Shown one piece after another: positions 15,658 through 23,231 of a stretch of 26,092 nt of DNA. The stretch covers positions 1-26,092 of the forward strand of contig CAJXNF010000007.1 of the NCBI GenBank assembly GCA_913056375.1, written 5' to 3'. Every line of letters starts with the position of its first letter. Within the stretch, counting starts at the first letter, position 1. The notes under the pieces were generated by a model. That model was not told the DNA's origin. It made no database searches and saw nothing but the letters and a program-made list of their open reading frames with translations. The stretch is from an uncultured Pseudomonadota bacterium (GTDB taxonomy: Bacteria; SAR324; NAC60-12). The translations under genes were made by a program, and so were the position numbers.

Positions 15658-16391
15658 AAATTCTTGCAGTCATCCCAGCTCGTTATGAGTCTTCACGATT
15701 CCCTGGCAAACCACTGGTTGACCTGCATGGGAAGCCAATGATTCAGCATGTATACGAACGAGTTCAACAAGTTCCCTCAGTAGGTCAGGTCCTCGTAGCT
15801 ACCGATGATGAGCGTATCATCGACGCTGTCCAGGCCTTCGGCGGTCAAGCCTGCATGACTTCACCTGATCACCCAACAGGGACAGATCGAATCGTGGAGG
15901 TGATTCAGAATCAGCCCTGTGAGTGGGTGCTCAACGTTCAGGGAGATGAACCAACCATCGCACCTGATGTTTTAGAAACACTCATCCAGCGTGCACTTGC
16001 AGATGGCAGTTGCCCCATGGCAACTCTCGTTTTTCGCAGTGATGATCCCAATACCTGGCGAGATCCACATGTCGTCAAGGCCGTACTGGCACAAAATCAC
16101 CAAGCTCTCTATTTCTCACGATCACCTGTACCCTATGCCCGAGATCAGGTGTTTCGTGGTTGCTGGAAGCACTTTGGGGTCTACCTCTACCGTCGTGACT
16201 TTCTGCTGGAATTTGCCAACTGGCCCTCAACCCCTCTTGAACAGCAAGAGCAGCTAGAACAATTGCGGGTTCTGGAGAATGGATATTCGATCCTTTGCGT
16301 AGAATCTCCCGTGGACAGCATTGGAGTGGATGTGCCAGAGGACCTTGCGCACGTTGCTCAACTGATCGCCACTGGAATGATCTCAGATTGA
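15654..16391 (+). CDS. kdsB: 3-deoxy-manno-octulosonate cytidylyltransferase (CMP-KDO synthetase)
   Basis: Makes CMP-KDO from KDO and CTP in the cytoplasm, activating KDO for the inner core of lipopolysaccharide. It is 245 residues, full length. IPARYESSRFPGKPL at 6-20 is the nucleotide-binding loop, ATDDERI follows, NVQGDEPTI carries the metal-binding Asp, and LYFSRSPVPY is the KDO-site motif. The frame is open further upstream, but the ATG at 15654 gives the exact family N-terminus and overlaps the preceding TGA. The gene implies an LPS-bearing outer membrane. Confidence 0.97.
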   Translation: MKILAVIPARYESSRFPGKPLVDLHGKPMIQHVYERVQQVPSVGQVLVATDDERIIDAVQAFGGQACMTSPDHPTGTDRIVEVIQNQPCEWVLNVQGDEPTIAPDVLETLIQRALADGSCPMATLVFRSDDPNTWRDPHVVKAVLAQNHQALYFSRSPVPYARDQVFRGCWKHFGVYLYRRDFLLEFANWPSTPLEQQEQLEQLRVLENGYSILCVESPVDSIGVDVPEDLAHVAQLIATGMISD

Positions 16392-16720
16392 TTCTTACTA
16401 ATTTAAATAATTTAAATTCTTTTTATTGAGAAAACCTGTTGTATTTCACTACCTCACTCTCTCTCATTATGTAACTTTTTACTAGAAGTTACAGTCTTAT
16501 CAGGTCATCAATTTTTCTTCATTTTTTCAATAGAAATGAAGATTTTTGATCACACCAACACACTCGAAATTCAGACTCTAAAAGTTACAGTTACATTTTT
16601 AGCAAAAACGCGCCTCTACCGAAATTGACTGGATTCTTCCTCATAACTACGGTTTGTTTTTCTGTTTGAAGACAAACCAAATCCTCATATTCATTTTTCA
16701 AATTTATCAAGAGACGTTCT
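16392..16720. other. AT-rich intergenic region with repeats
   Basis: No gene is seen in these 329 bases. It contains the AT palindromes ATTTAAAT and AATTTAAATT (16401-16418), the inverted repeat GTAACTT/AAGTTAC (16471-16492), and a second copy of AAGTTACAGT (16486-16495 and 16582-16591). It also holds a terminator-like hairpin (16516-16547) and a hairpin in the aldolase leader (16651-16678: GGTTTGT with ACAAACC, inner TTC/GAA). A TTGACT box lies at 16625-16630 with only a weak -10 (TACGGT) 17 bases on. Confidence 0.5.
16516..16547 (+). terminator. Candidate terminator downstream of kdsB
   Basis: TCTTCATTT (16516-16524) pairs perfectly with AAATGAAGA (16534-16542), with a 9-base loop and five T after it. 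The stem is A/T-rich and 125 bases past the kdsB stop, so it is only a moderate candidate. Confidence 0.45.
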
Positions 16721-17782
16721 ATGGCAAAATTAGATGCGATCTTAAGCCAAGGGGGCCAACCTGTCGAAGAGTTGGTCAAATTCGAAAATCCCCGATTTGG
16801 TAAAGAGCGCCTGCATCTACCTGGTCCTGATTGGACAAACAGGATTTGGCAACAAAGTGATCGCAGTCCACAGGTTTTGCGGTCTCTGGGGCAGCTATAT
16901 GGAACTGGACGTCTAGCAAATACGGGCTATCTCTCTATTTTGCCAGTAGATCAAGGAATCGAACATTCAGCGGGTGCTTCTTTTGCTGCCAATCCGATCT
17001 ACTTCGACCCTGAAAACATTATAAAATTAGCGATCGAAGCCAATTGTAACGCTGTCGCTTCCACTCTTGGTGTGCTAGGAATTGTTTCTCGCAAATACGC
17101 TCATCGCATTCCGTTCCTGGTCAAACTCAACCACAACGAACTACTGAGCTATCCCAATCAGCACGATCAGACGCTCTACGGCAGTGTAAAGCAGGCCTGG
17201 AACATGGGTGCTGTAGCGATCGGAGCGACTGTCTACTTCGGCAGTCCAGATTCACGTCGCCAACTCTGGGAAGTCTCTCAGATGTTTGCAGCGGCACATG
17301 AGCTTGGTATGGCAACTGTGCTTTGGTGCTACGTGCGCAACTCTGGCTTCTCCAAGGATGGAGTGAACTACGAAACAGCAGACGACTTGAGTTCACAGGC
17401 CAATCATCTTGGTGTCACCATAGAAGCGGACATCATTAAGCAGAAGCTCCCTGAAGTTTCCAACGGCTACGGTGCCGTCAAGTTTGGCAAGACCGACAAG
17501 AAAGTATATGACTCACTGACCTCTGAACACCCTATCGACATGACCCGCTACCAAGTACTCAACTGCTACGCTGGCCGAGCTTCCCTGATCAATTCGGGTG
17601 GAGACAGCAAAGGTAGCAGTGATCTAGGCGAAGCACTCTACACTGCTGTTGTCAACAAACGTGCTGGAGGCTCTGGCTTGATCCTAGGGCGCAAGGCTTT
17701 CAAACGAGAAATGAGTGAAGGTGTTGCCTTACTGCAATCCGTGCAGGACGTATATCTTTGTGATCAAATCACGATCGCCTGA
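16721..17782 (+). CDS. fbaB: Class I fructose-bisphosphate aldolase, DhnA/FbaB type
   Basis: Cleaves fructose-1,6-bisphosphate to glyceraldehyde-3-phosphate and dihydroxyacetone phosphate by a Schiff-base mechanism (glycolysis and gluconeogenesis). It is 353 residues, the size of E. coli FbaB. LSILPVDQGIEHSAGASFAAN at 71-91 is typical of the DhnA family. ADIIKQK at 236-242 places the likely Schiff-base lysine at K240. NSGGDSKG (291-298) and GGSGLILGRKAF (316-327) form the phosphate-binding end of the barrel. It is preceded by a long AT-rich leader with a hairpin, which could regulate it. mutM follows 54 bases later; a TGGGG/CCCCA stem lies between them but has no T-run. Confidence 0.94.
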   Translation: MAKLDAILSQGGQPVEELVKFENPRFGKERLHLPGPDWTNRIWQQSDRSPQVLRSLGQLYGTGRLANTGYLSILPVDQGIEHSAGASFAANPIYFDPENIIKLAIEANCNAVASTLGVLGIVSRKYAHRIPFLVKLNHNELLSYPNQHDQTLYGSVKQAWNMGAVAIGATVYFGSPDSRRQLWEVSQMFAAAHELGMATVLWCYVRNSGFSKDGVNYETADDLSSQANHLGVTIEADIIKQKLPEVSNGYGAVKFGKTDKKVYDSLTSEHPIDMTRYQVLNCYAGRASLINSGGDSKGSSDLGEALYTAVVNKRAGGSGLILGRKAFKREMSEGVALLQSVQDVYLCDQITIA

Positions 17783-17836
17783 TCTTGCCTTGGGGTAGGC
17801 TAGCTTGCCCCACTTCATCTGCTCCCCAGCAACCTA

Positions 17837-18655
17837 ATGCCCGAATTACCCGAAGTCGAAACTGTTGTTCGTGGTCTACGCAGCTTGATCACTGGCCAGA
17901 CGATCCAGCGGGCAGAGGTCTATCGTGAAAAAACAGTTCCAGGTTCCACTCCCCAAGCCTTTGCTGCTGCTATTCAGGGACACACTATTAAGAGCGTGAC
18001 GCGCAGAGCCAAGTATCTGCTGTTTCAGCTGGAGCCCAAATCTGTGTTGCTAGGTCACTTACGAATGACAGGGAAATTCGTGGTGGCAGATCCTCCTTCG
18101 GAACCTGCCCCTCATGATCGAGCTTGGTTCTGGTTGGGCAATGGTCAGGTTTTGATATTTACCGATATGCGCAACTTTGGGACGTTGGAACTCTTCCCCT
18201 CAGCAACTGAAATCCCCAAGCTGCAGGTACTGGGACCAGAGCCTCTTACAGAGGACTTCGATACTCGCTACCTATATCCTCGATTGAAAGCCAGCTCAAA
18301 AGAGATCAAACCGTTTCTACTGGATCAGCGGCTGGTTGCTGGAATTGGCAATATCTACGCTTCTGAGATCCTATTTGCCTCTAGCGTGCTCCCTCAGCGT
18401 AGTTCACACTCTCTGAAAAAGAAGGAAGTGCAGGCTATCGTAGAAAACACTCGTCGGATTCTACTATCTGCTATCGAATACAACGGCACCTCGGTTTCTG
18501 ATTTTCGGCAGGTTGATGAGAAGACCGGAGAGTTTCAGAATTTTCTGCAAGTCTATGACAAAGAGTCTCAGCCCTGCCCACGCTGTGAGGTTCCCTTGCA
18601 ACGCATTGTGCAGCAGCAACGCAGTACTTTCTTCTGCATCGGATGCCAAAAATGA
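17837..18655 (+). CDS. mutM: Formamidopyrimidine-DNA glycosylase (Fpg)
   Basis: Removes 8-oxoguanine and formamidopyrimidines from DNA and nicks the abasic site by beta-delta elimination. It is 272 residues. The N-terminus MPELPEVETVVRGL carries the catalytic proline and glutamate exposed after Met removal. K59 in RRAKYLLF is the conserved lysine, LLGHLRMTGK contributes DNA contacts, and VAGIGNIYASEILF is in the helix-two-turn-helix. The zinc finger is CPRC...CIGC at the C-terminus. Its TGA overlaps the ATG of the next gene (ATGA), so mutM, the exported protein and rsmH form one tight unit. Confidence 0.97.
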   Translation: MPELPEVETVVRGLRSLITGQTIQRAEVYREKTVPGSTPQAFAAAIQGHTIKSVTRRAKYLLFQLEPKSVLLGHLRMTGKFVVADPPSEPAPHDRAWFWLGNGQVLIFTDMRNFGTLELFPSATEIPKLQVLGPEPLTEDFDTRYLYPRLKASSKEIKPFLLDQRLVAGIGNIYASEILFASSVLPQRSSHSLKKKEVQAIVENTRRILLSAIEYNGTSVSDFRQVDEKTGEFQNFLQVYDKESQPCPRCEVPLQRIVQQQRSTFFCIGCQK

Positions 18656-19572
18656 ATTCCCTCTTCTTGCGTTGTCTTGGGATTCTGATGCTTCTGGTGT
18701 GGGCAGCTACGCCAGCCCTGGCACAGGTTAGTCTGAAAACCAAGCAATACCTGTTACTCAGTGGTCCTGAAAACACAGCCTCCCACCAATTTGCAGAGGA
18801 TCTGGCAGAAATTTGGAGTATGCCAGGTGTCAGCTTTGGAAGCGATCTTCAGCCTGTTTCCGTTATGGATGGAGCCACTCGACTGGAGCAAATGAGGGAT
18901 CAGCGAGGGCATCTGGCGATCATCAATGGGCAGGAAGCTTGGCAGTTGCTCCCAGAATATCCTCAATTGAAGGTGGTGAGTGTGCTCTGGCCGAACGTGC
19001 TGTATCTGATCAGCCGCTTGCAGCCACCTCAGATTGTGCCCTTGACAGCTGCACGTACTGTACGGGCTCCGTTACAAGCCCTGGAAGTCATTAGAGCTTG
19101 GGACGAACAGTCACCTGTTTCACTGTTGCAGGAGACAAATTGGTTCCCCCAGGAAGAAACCATTCAGGCTCTTGAAGGGTTCAAAGAAGATGTTTTTCTC
19201 AGTTGGGGTAGCTATCCCCTTCAGGAGATTCGAGCATTGCTGAACTTCCCAGGATATTATCTGACAGAAGCCCAGGATACTCTGCAGAAAGTTTGGACAC
19301 AGCAACTACCCTGGACGCGCTCTTACACGCTCCCTGCAGAAACCTACGCCGGACAACCAGCCTTGCAGTTGCTGGCAGAGTTCCCAGTACTGGTTGTTCA
19401 CGAGACTGTTCCTGACAGCTTGGTGAATAACCTGCTACGCAGCTTATTTGGTCACGCTGAATCTTCTAACCCACGCTTTCTGTTTCGAAATCTCTCTCCT
19501 CAACACAACCTGCTGTTTCAGCAAAAGCTCCCATATCATCCGGTAGCTCGTCGTTTCTATCGTTTCCCCTGA
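18652..19572 (+). CDS. Exported protein, TAXI-type binding-protein-like
   Basis: A 306-residue protein with a clear Sec signal peptide (residues 1-25, hydrophobic core LGILMLLVWAATPALA). The mature part has periplasmic binding-protein character: a sugar- or acid-binding-like start (YLLLSGPENTASHQFAEDLAEIW), then RLEQMRDQRGHLAIINGQEAW, which resembles the recurring 'L..G..D.AI.....A' pattern of TAXI-family TRAP solute receptors. The resemblance is weak and no TRAP membrane genes are adjacent, so transport is uncertain. I chose the ATG at 18652, which overlaps the mutM TGA; an ATG nine bases upstream in frame is also possible. It lies two bases before rsmH, so it is probably translated together with mutM and rsmH. 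Confidence 0.7.
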   Translation: MNSLFLRCLGILMLLVWAATPALAQVSLKTKQYLLLSGPENTASHQFAEDLAEIWSMPGVSFGSDLQPVSVMDGATRLEQMRDQRGHLAIINGQEAWQLLPEYPQLKVVSVLWPNVLYLISRLQPPQIVPLTAARTVRAPLQALEVIRAWDEQSPVSLLQETNWFPQEETIQALEGFKEDVFLSWGSYPLQEIRALLNFPGYYLTEAQDTLQKVWTQQLPWTRSYTLPAETYAGQPALQLLAEFPVLVVHETVPDSLVNNLLRSLFGHAESSNPRFLFRNLSPQHNLLFQQKLPYHPVARRFYRFP

Positions 19573-19574
19573 CC

Positions 19575-20552
19575 ATGTCTGAGCCCTGTTTTCGACACCT
19601 CCCCGTGTTGTTGGCAGAAGTAGTGGCATCTGCGCCCACAAATAGCCAAAGCCTACTTGATTGCACTCTCGGTGGGGCTGGTCACTCACAGGCTTTGCTG
19701 AAGAAATTTCCAAAAGCCACCCTGTACGGGATTGATCGTGACCCTACGGCCTTGGCGGCCTCACGCCACCGACTCGCTGAATTTCCAGGAGTCACAGCAA
19801 TTGAACAGGCTAGTTTTCTGGAGTTATCGTACTGGGCTGAGCGGTGGAACACGTCCTTCGATTTCATCCTTGCAGACCTGGGGATGTCCTCAGAACAGTT
19901 GGCAGCTCCAGAGCGTGGTTTTTCCTTTTTGCAGGAAGGGCCTCTCGACATGCGAATGGATCCATTTAGACAGGTGGAAACAGCCGCACAGATCCTTCAG
20001 CAACGAAGTGAATTTGAGATCCGCCGACTACTGCAAATCTACGGAGAAGAGCGCTTTGCTCCACAAATTGCTCGTGCCATTGTGAAGCATCGTGCCAATG
20101 CTCCACTCGTCACAACCAGAGATTTAGCTGAGTTAGTGGAACGCGTGATTCCGAGAAAATTCCAGAAGCCTAACTTCCACCCAGCTACCCAAACCTTTCA
20201 GGCACTACGGATGGAAGTAAATCAGGAACCCGAAGAGATCAACGCCTTGCTCGACTTTGCGATTGAGAATCTGCGGCCAGGAGGACGGCTAGCTGTCATT
20301 TCCTTCCACTCCTTGGAAGATCGCCCCGTTAAGCAGCGATTTCGGGAATGGGAACGACCCTGCCGCTGTCCATCAGACTTACCACGTTGTGTTTGTGGTC
20401 GACAGGCTCTTGGGGTCTCTCTGCAGCGTAAGCCAATTGTTGCAGGTGCCGAGGAAATCGAGCAAAATCCTCGGAGTCGTAGCGCTCGTCTGCGTGTTTT
20501 CGAACGCAATGCTGTCTGCTTTCCAGGATCTGACAAAGAGTCTGAGGACTGA
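19575..20552 (+). CDS. rsmH: 16S rRNA (cytosine1402-N4)-methyltransferase RsmH
   Basis: Methylates N4 of C1402 in the ribosomal P site with SAM. It is 325 residues, normal length. HLPVLLAEVV at 8-17, LDCTLGGAGHSQALL (SAM motif I), YGIDRDPTAL, ILADLGMSSEQL, FSFLQEGPLDMRMDP, TFQALRMEVNQEPEEI and AVISFHSLEDRPVKQRF are all family blocks. A cysteine-rich stretch, CRCPSDLPRCVCG, is also usual. The gene normally begins the dcw cell-division cluster after mraZ and before ftsL-ftsI. Here it follows an exported protein by two bases, and a 91-residue unknown follows it by one base, so it has been relocated. Confidence 0.96.
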   Translation: MSEPCFRHLPVLLAEVVASAPTNSQSLLDCTLGGAGHSQALLKKFPKATLYGIDRDPTALAASRHRLAEFPGVTAIEQASFLELSYWAERWNTSFDFILADLGMSSEQLAAPERGFSFLQEGPLDMRMDPFRQVETAAQILQQRSEFEIRRLLQIYGEERFAPQIARAIVKHRANAPLVTTRDLAELVERVIPRKFQKPNFHPATQTFQALRMEVNQEPEEINALLDFAIENLRPGGRLAVISFHSLEDRPVKQRFREWERPCRCPSDLPRCVCGRQALGVSLQRKPIVAGAEEIEQNPRSRSARLRVFERNAVCFPGSDKESED

Positions 20553-20553
20553 A

Positions 20554-20829
20554 ATGGCCAAGAAGGAAAGCCTGGATGTGATCATCAATGATATGAACCG
20601 GAACCCACACCACTGGCGACTGGATCAGTTTCGTGCGATGCATCGCAACGGCATGAAGATCTGGATTGGCAACGGCTTCTTTGGCTACCACGTGGAGCAG
20701 CCCAATTATTATGAACCTACTCTGCGTGAAAAGTGGCAATTGCACAAAGCCCTCCGACGATTGCGTGCCTATATTGCCGATTACATCGCCAATAAACGGA
20801 CTCCACCCAAGTCTCCCACCAGTTCATAA
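20554..20829 (+). CDS. Hypothetical 91-residue protein after rsmH
   Basis: Not recognised. A small basic, aromatic-rich soluble protein (WRLDQFRAMHRNGMKIWIGNG, GYHVEQPNYYEP) with a Lys/Arg-rich helical C-terminus (REKWQLHKALRRLRAYIADYI). It has no signal peptide or membrane segment. I chose the ATG at 20554, one base after the rsmH stop; the frame is open further upstream inside rsmH, but that part is only a shadow of rsmH. The one-base spacing implies coupling with rsmH. It lies where ftsL would be in a dcw cluster but lacks the membrane segment of FtsL. Confidence 0.7.
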   Translation: MAKKESLDVIINDMNRNPHHWRLDQFRAMHRNGMKIWIGNGFFGYHVEQPNYYEPTLREKWQLHKALRRLRAYIADYIANKRTPPKSPTSS

Positions 20830-20868
20830 GCATTATATCCAAATATCTGTTCTTACTCTGGAAAACTC

Positions 20869-21990
20869 ATGGCACGTTTGTTCGAACCCTTGACCCTAAA
20901 AAGTGTCACGACACGCAATCGGATCGTGATTTCTCCCATGTGTCAGTACTCCGCAAAGGAAGGCCTTGCCAACGATTGGCATTTTGCTCATCTCTCGACC
21001 TTTGCGCTGGGAGGAGCTGGGATTATCTTCACTGAAGCAACCGCAGTTTTACCTGAAGGACGCATCACTCATGGTGATCTAGGTTTGTGGTCTGATGAGC
21101 ACGCAGCAGCTCTGAGACCTATCGTTGCCTTCCTCAAACAACAAGGAGCCCAACCTGCAATCCAATTGGCTCATGCTGGCCGCAAAGCAAGTATGCAGCG
21201 GCCCTGGTATGGTAACGGCCCTTTGGAACCAGCGGATATTGAGCGTGGGGATCTACCTTGGGAGATTGTTGGACCCAGCACTGAGCCAGTTGGTCCGAGC
21301 TGGTTGATTCCACATGAGCTAGACCAAGTGCAGATAAGAGAGTTACCCAAAGCCTTTGCGGAAGCGGCGCAGCGTGCGCTCTCTATTGGGTTCACAATCG
21401 CTGAGGTACACGGAGCTCATGGCTATCTTCTGCATAGTTTTCTCTCCCCCATTTCCAATAAACGTACAGATCAGTACGGTGGTTCACTGGCAAACAGGAT
21501 GCGCCTACCTTTGGAAGTGACAGAGGCTGTTCGTAATGCTTGGCCCGAAGAACTTCCGTTGTTCTTCCGAGTTTCTGCAATTGATGGGATGGAGGGTGGT
21601 TGGGAGTTGGAAGACTCTGTGAGCCTGGCCAAAGAACTCAGGGAACGAGGTGTGGACGTAATCGATTGTTCTTCCAGGGGAATTGCTGGTCCAGCAACTG
21701 TTGGTCAAGCACCGGCCTTGGGGCATCAAGTCCCTTTTTCAGAGCGAATTCGTAGAGAAGCAGGACTCGCAACAATGGCAGTTGGGCTCATCATCGATCT
21801 AAAGCAAGCTGAGAAAATCCTTGCCGAAGGGAAAGCCGATCTGGTTGCTCTTGCACGCGAAGCCTTGCGTAATCCTTTCTGGCCACATCATGCCTATCAG
21901 TCATTAGTCAGTGAACAAGATTTTAGTACTTGGCCCGTTCAATATGGTTGGTGGTTAGAACGCAGGCGCTACTCACGGGATAACGCCTGA
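20869..21990 (+). CDS. NADH:flavin oxidoreductase, old yellow enzyme (YqjM-like)
   Basis: FMN-dependent ene-reductase that reduces activated C=C bonds with NAD(P)H; the natural substrate is usually unknown. It is 373 residues. The YqjM subclass is shown by SPMCQYSA with C25 and Y27, QLAHAGRKAS at 99-108, and HGAHGYLLHSFLSPISNKRTDQYGGS at about 181-206 with H181 and H184 as the substrate-binding pair. The C-terminal flavin phosphate site is ADLVALAREALRNPFWP. A weak GGA ribosome site lies seven bases before the ATG. It follows the 91-residue gene by 39 bases and may be read from the same transcript. It is convergent with the next gene, with 50 bases between stops. Confidence 0.92.
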   Translation: MARLFEPLTLKSVTTRNRIVISPMCQYSAKEGLANDWHFAHLSTFALGGAGIIFTEATAVLPEGRITHGDLGLWSDEHAAALRPIVAFLKQQGAQPAIQLAHAGRKASMQRPWYGNGPLEPADIERGDLPWEIVGPSTEPVGPSWLIPHELDQVQIRELPKAFAEAAQRALSIGFTIAEVHGAHGYLLHSFLSPISNKRTDQYGGSLANRMRLPLEVTEAVRNAWPEELPLFFRVSAIDGMEGGWELEDSVSLAKELRERGVDVIDCSSRGIAGPATVGQAPALGHQVPFSERIRREAGLATMAVGLIIDLKQAEKILAEGKADLVALAREALRNPFWPHHAYQSLVSEQDFSTWPVQYGWWLERRRYSRDNA

Positions 21991-22040
21991 TCCCAGGATT
22001 TGTGGAGGAGTAGAGAGAAGCGGAAAGCAAAAATTTAAAC

Positions 22041-23129
22041 TCAGCCACCCAAAGGATTGGGAATGGCAACACCAAGTTCCGTTGAAATCTCGATCAACTG
22101 ATCACAAATCGACTGTCCGAGTTCAATGCCATTCATCTTAGCAGCTCTGCGCCTTGTACGCTCTGGGTCACCAGGCATGAGCACAGGCTGATCCTGATGG
22201 CGTGGTGCTGAATTTCTGATTGAAGTGACAAAATCTTCAATCTCTCGTCGCATTCCGTTGCCTTGGTCAAACTTTGCAGGATCAAAAACAATCGAGAGCA
22301 TTCCGTTACAGAAAGGCCTCTCATGCGCATTGGTGCCGGAACCAGTCAGCGCTCCTGCCAACAACTCACAGGCAAGACCAAGCCCTGATCCTTTGTGTTC
22401 TCCAAATGTCTGAATGGCTCCTGTCCCCCCCCTGGGATTGGGCACTCCAGAGGTCGCCGTTTCGCCATAGATCGTTACTGGATGGTCGGAATCAGCTCCC
22501 GTTTCATCAACCATTGCATCAGGTGGGAGAGGTGTTCCTGTCTTTAGGCTGACTAGGATCTTGCCCTCGGCAACACGACTTGTCGCGAAATCAAGAATGA
22601 AATGATCAGACTCTCCAGAATCCAGAAATCGTGGGACACCGATCGCAATTGGGGCAGTTGATAATTGAGCCTCACGTCCTCCGAAGGGAGCAACGATTCG
22701 TGAGCCTGCAACATTGACGAAGTGCAGGGAAATCAGCCCTTGATCTGCCAGCAGTTCAGCCCAACCACCAATACGGCCCAAATGACCTGCGTGGCGCAGC
22801 CCAATCAGCGCAAGCCCCTCTGATTGAACGATCTCACAGGCTTCGCGGACTACGTGGTGTCCAAGCACTTGACCAAAGCTGTATTGTCCATCAAAGAGGC
22901 GCAAAGAACCGGAAGACATCAACGTTGTATAAGCACAGACTGGTCGCACTTTCTGCTGCTTGATATAGTCCATGTACCGGGGTACTCGAACAATTCCATG
23001 GCTTGGATGCCCAGAGGCATCCGCGTCCACTAGGTGAATTGCGATCAGGCGAGCTTCTTCTCCAGGACACCCAGCCACGGTGAAGAGTTGGGATAACCAG
23101 TCTTCCAAAATCGTCTGCTGAACCAGCAT
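22041..23129 (-). CDS. Ldh-family (malate/L-sulfolactate/ureidoglycolate-type) dehydrogenase
   Basis: NAD(P)-dependent oxidoreductase of the Ldh_2 family, which oxidises 2-hydroxy acids such as malate, L-lactate, sulfolactate or ureidoglycolate. It is 362 residues. ADASGHPSHGIVRVPRYMDYI near 34-54 is the family active-site block, followed by RHAGHLGRIGGWAE, NVAGSRIVAPFGGREAQLSTAPIAIGVP, DFATSRVAEGKI and EHKGSGLGLACELLAGALTG. The substrate cannot be told from these motifs. An AGGA ribosome site supports the ATG. The leader has a perfect TATAAT (23236-23231, overlapping the EamA stop) and hairpins, so it may have its own promoter although it follows the EamA gene on the same strand. Confidence 0.88.
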   Translation of the reverse strand: MLVQQTILEDWLSQLFTVAGCPGEEARLIAIHLVDADASGHPSHGIVRVPRYMDYIKQQKVRPVCAYTTLMSSGSLRLFDGQYSFGQVLGHHVVREACEIVQSEGLALIGLRHAGHLGRIGGWAELLADQGLISLHFVNVAGSRIVAPFGGREAQLSTAPIAIGVPRFLDSGESDHFILDFATSRVAEGKILVSLKTGTPLPPDAMVDETGADSDHPVTIYGETATSGVPNPRGGTGAIQTFGEHKGSGLGLACELLAGALTGSGTNAHERPFCNGMLSIVFDPAKFDQGNGMRREIEDFVTSIRNSAPRHQDQPVLMPGDPERTRRRAAKMNGIELGQSICDQLIEISTELGVAIPNPLGG

Positions 23130-23159
23130 GGCTGAATTCCTTTCTGTATTGTAATCAAC

Positions 23160-23177
23160 GTCCTGAAAATTCAGGAC
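23160..23177. promoter_or_regulatory. Near-perfect palindrome in the Ldh gene leader
   Basis: GTCCTGA, AAAT, TCAGGAC: a 7-base perfect inverted repeat about 31 bases before the dehydrogenase ATG. It lies inside a 102-base gap that also has CTTGG/CCAAG and CGCGG/CCGCG pairs further upstream. It may be an operator or an mRNA leader hairpin. Confidence 0.4.
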
Positions 23178-23231
23178 TCGCGGAAGTACGGTCTTGGAAC
23201 AAGGATGCTTTGACCAAGTGTGAACCGCGGA

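Noticed and set aside
20389..20553. Longer N-terminus for the 91-residue gene, inside rsmH
   Set aside because: These codons are an out-of-frame reading of rsmH; the ATG one base after the rsmH stop is the likely start.
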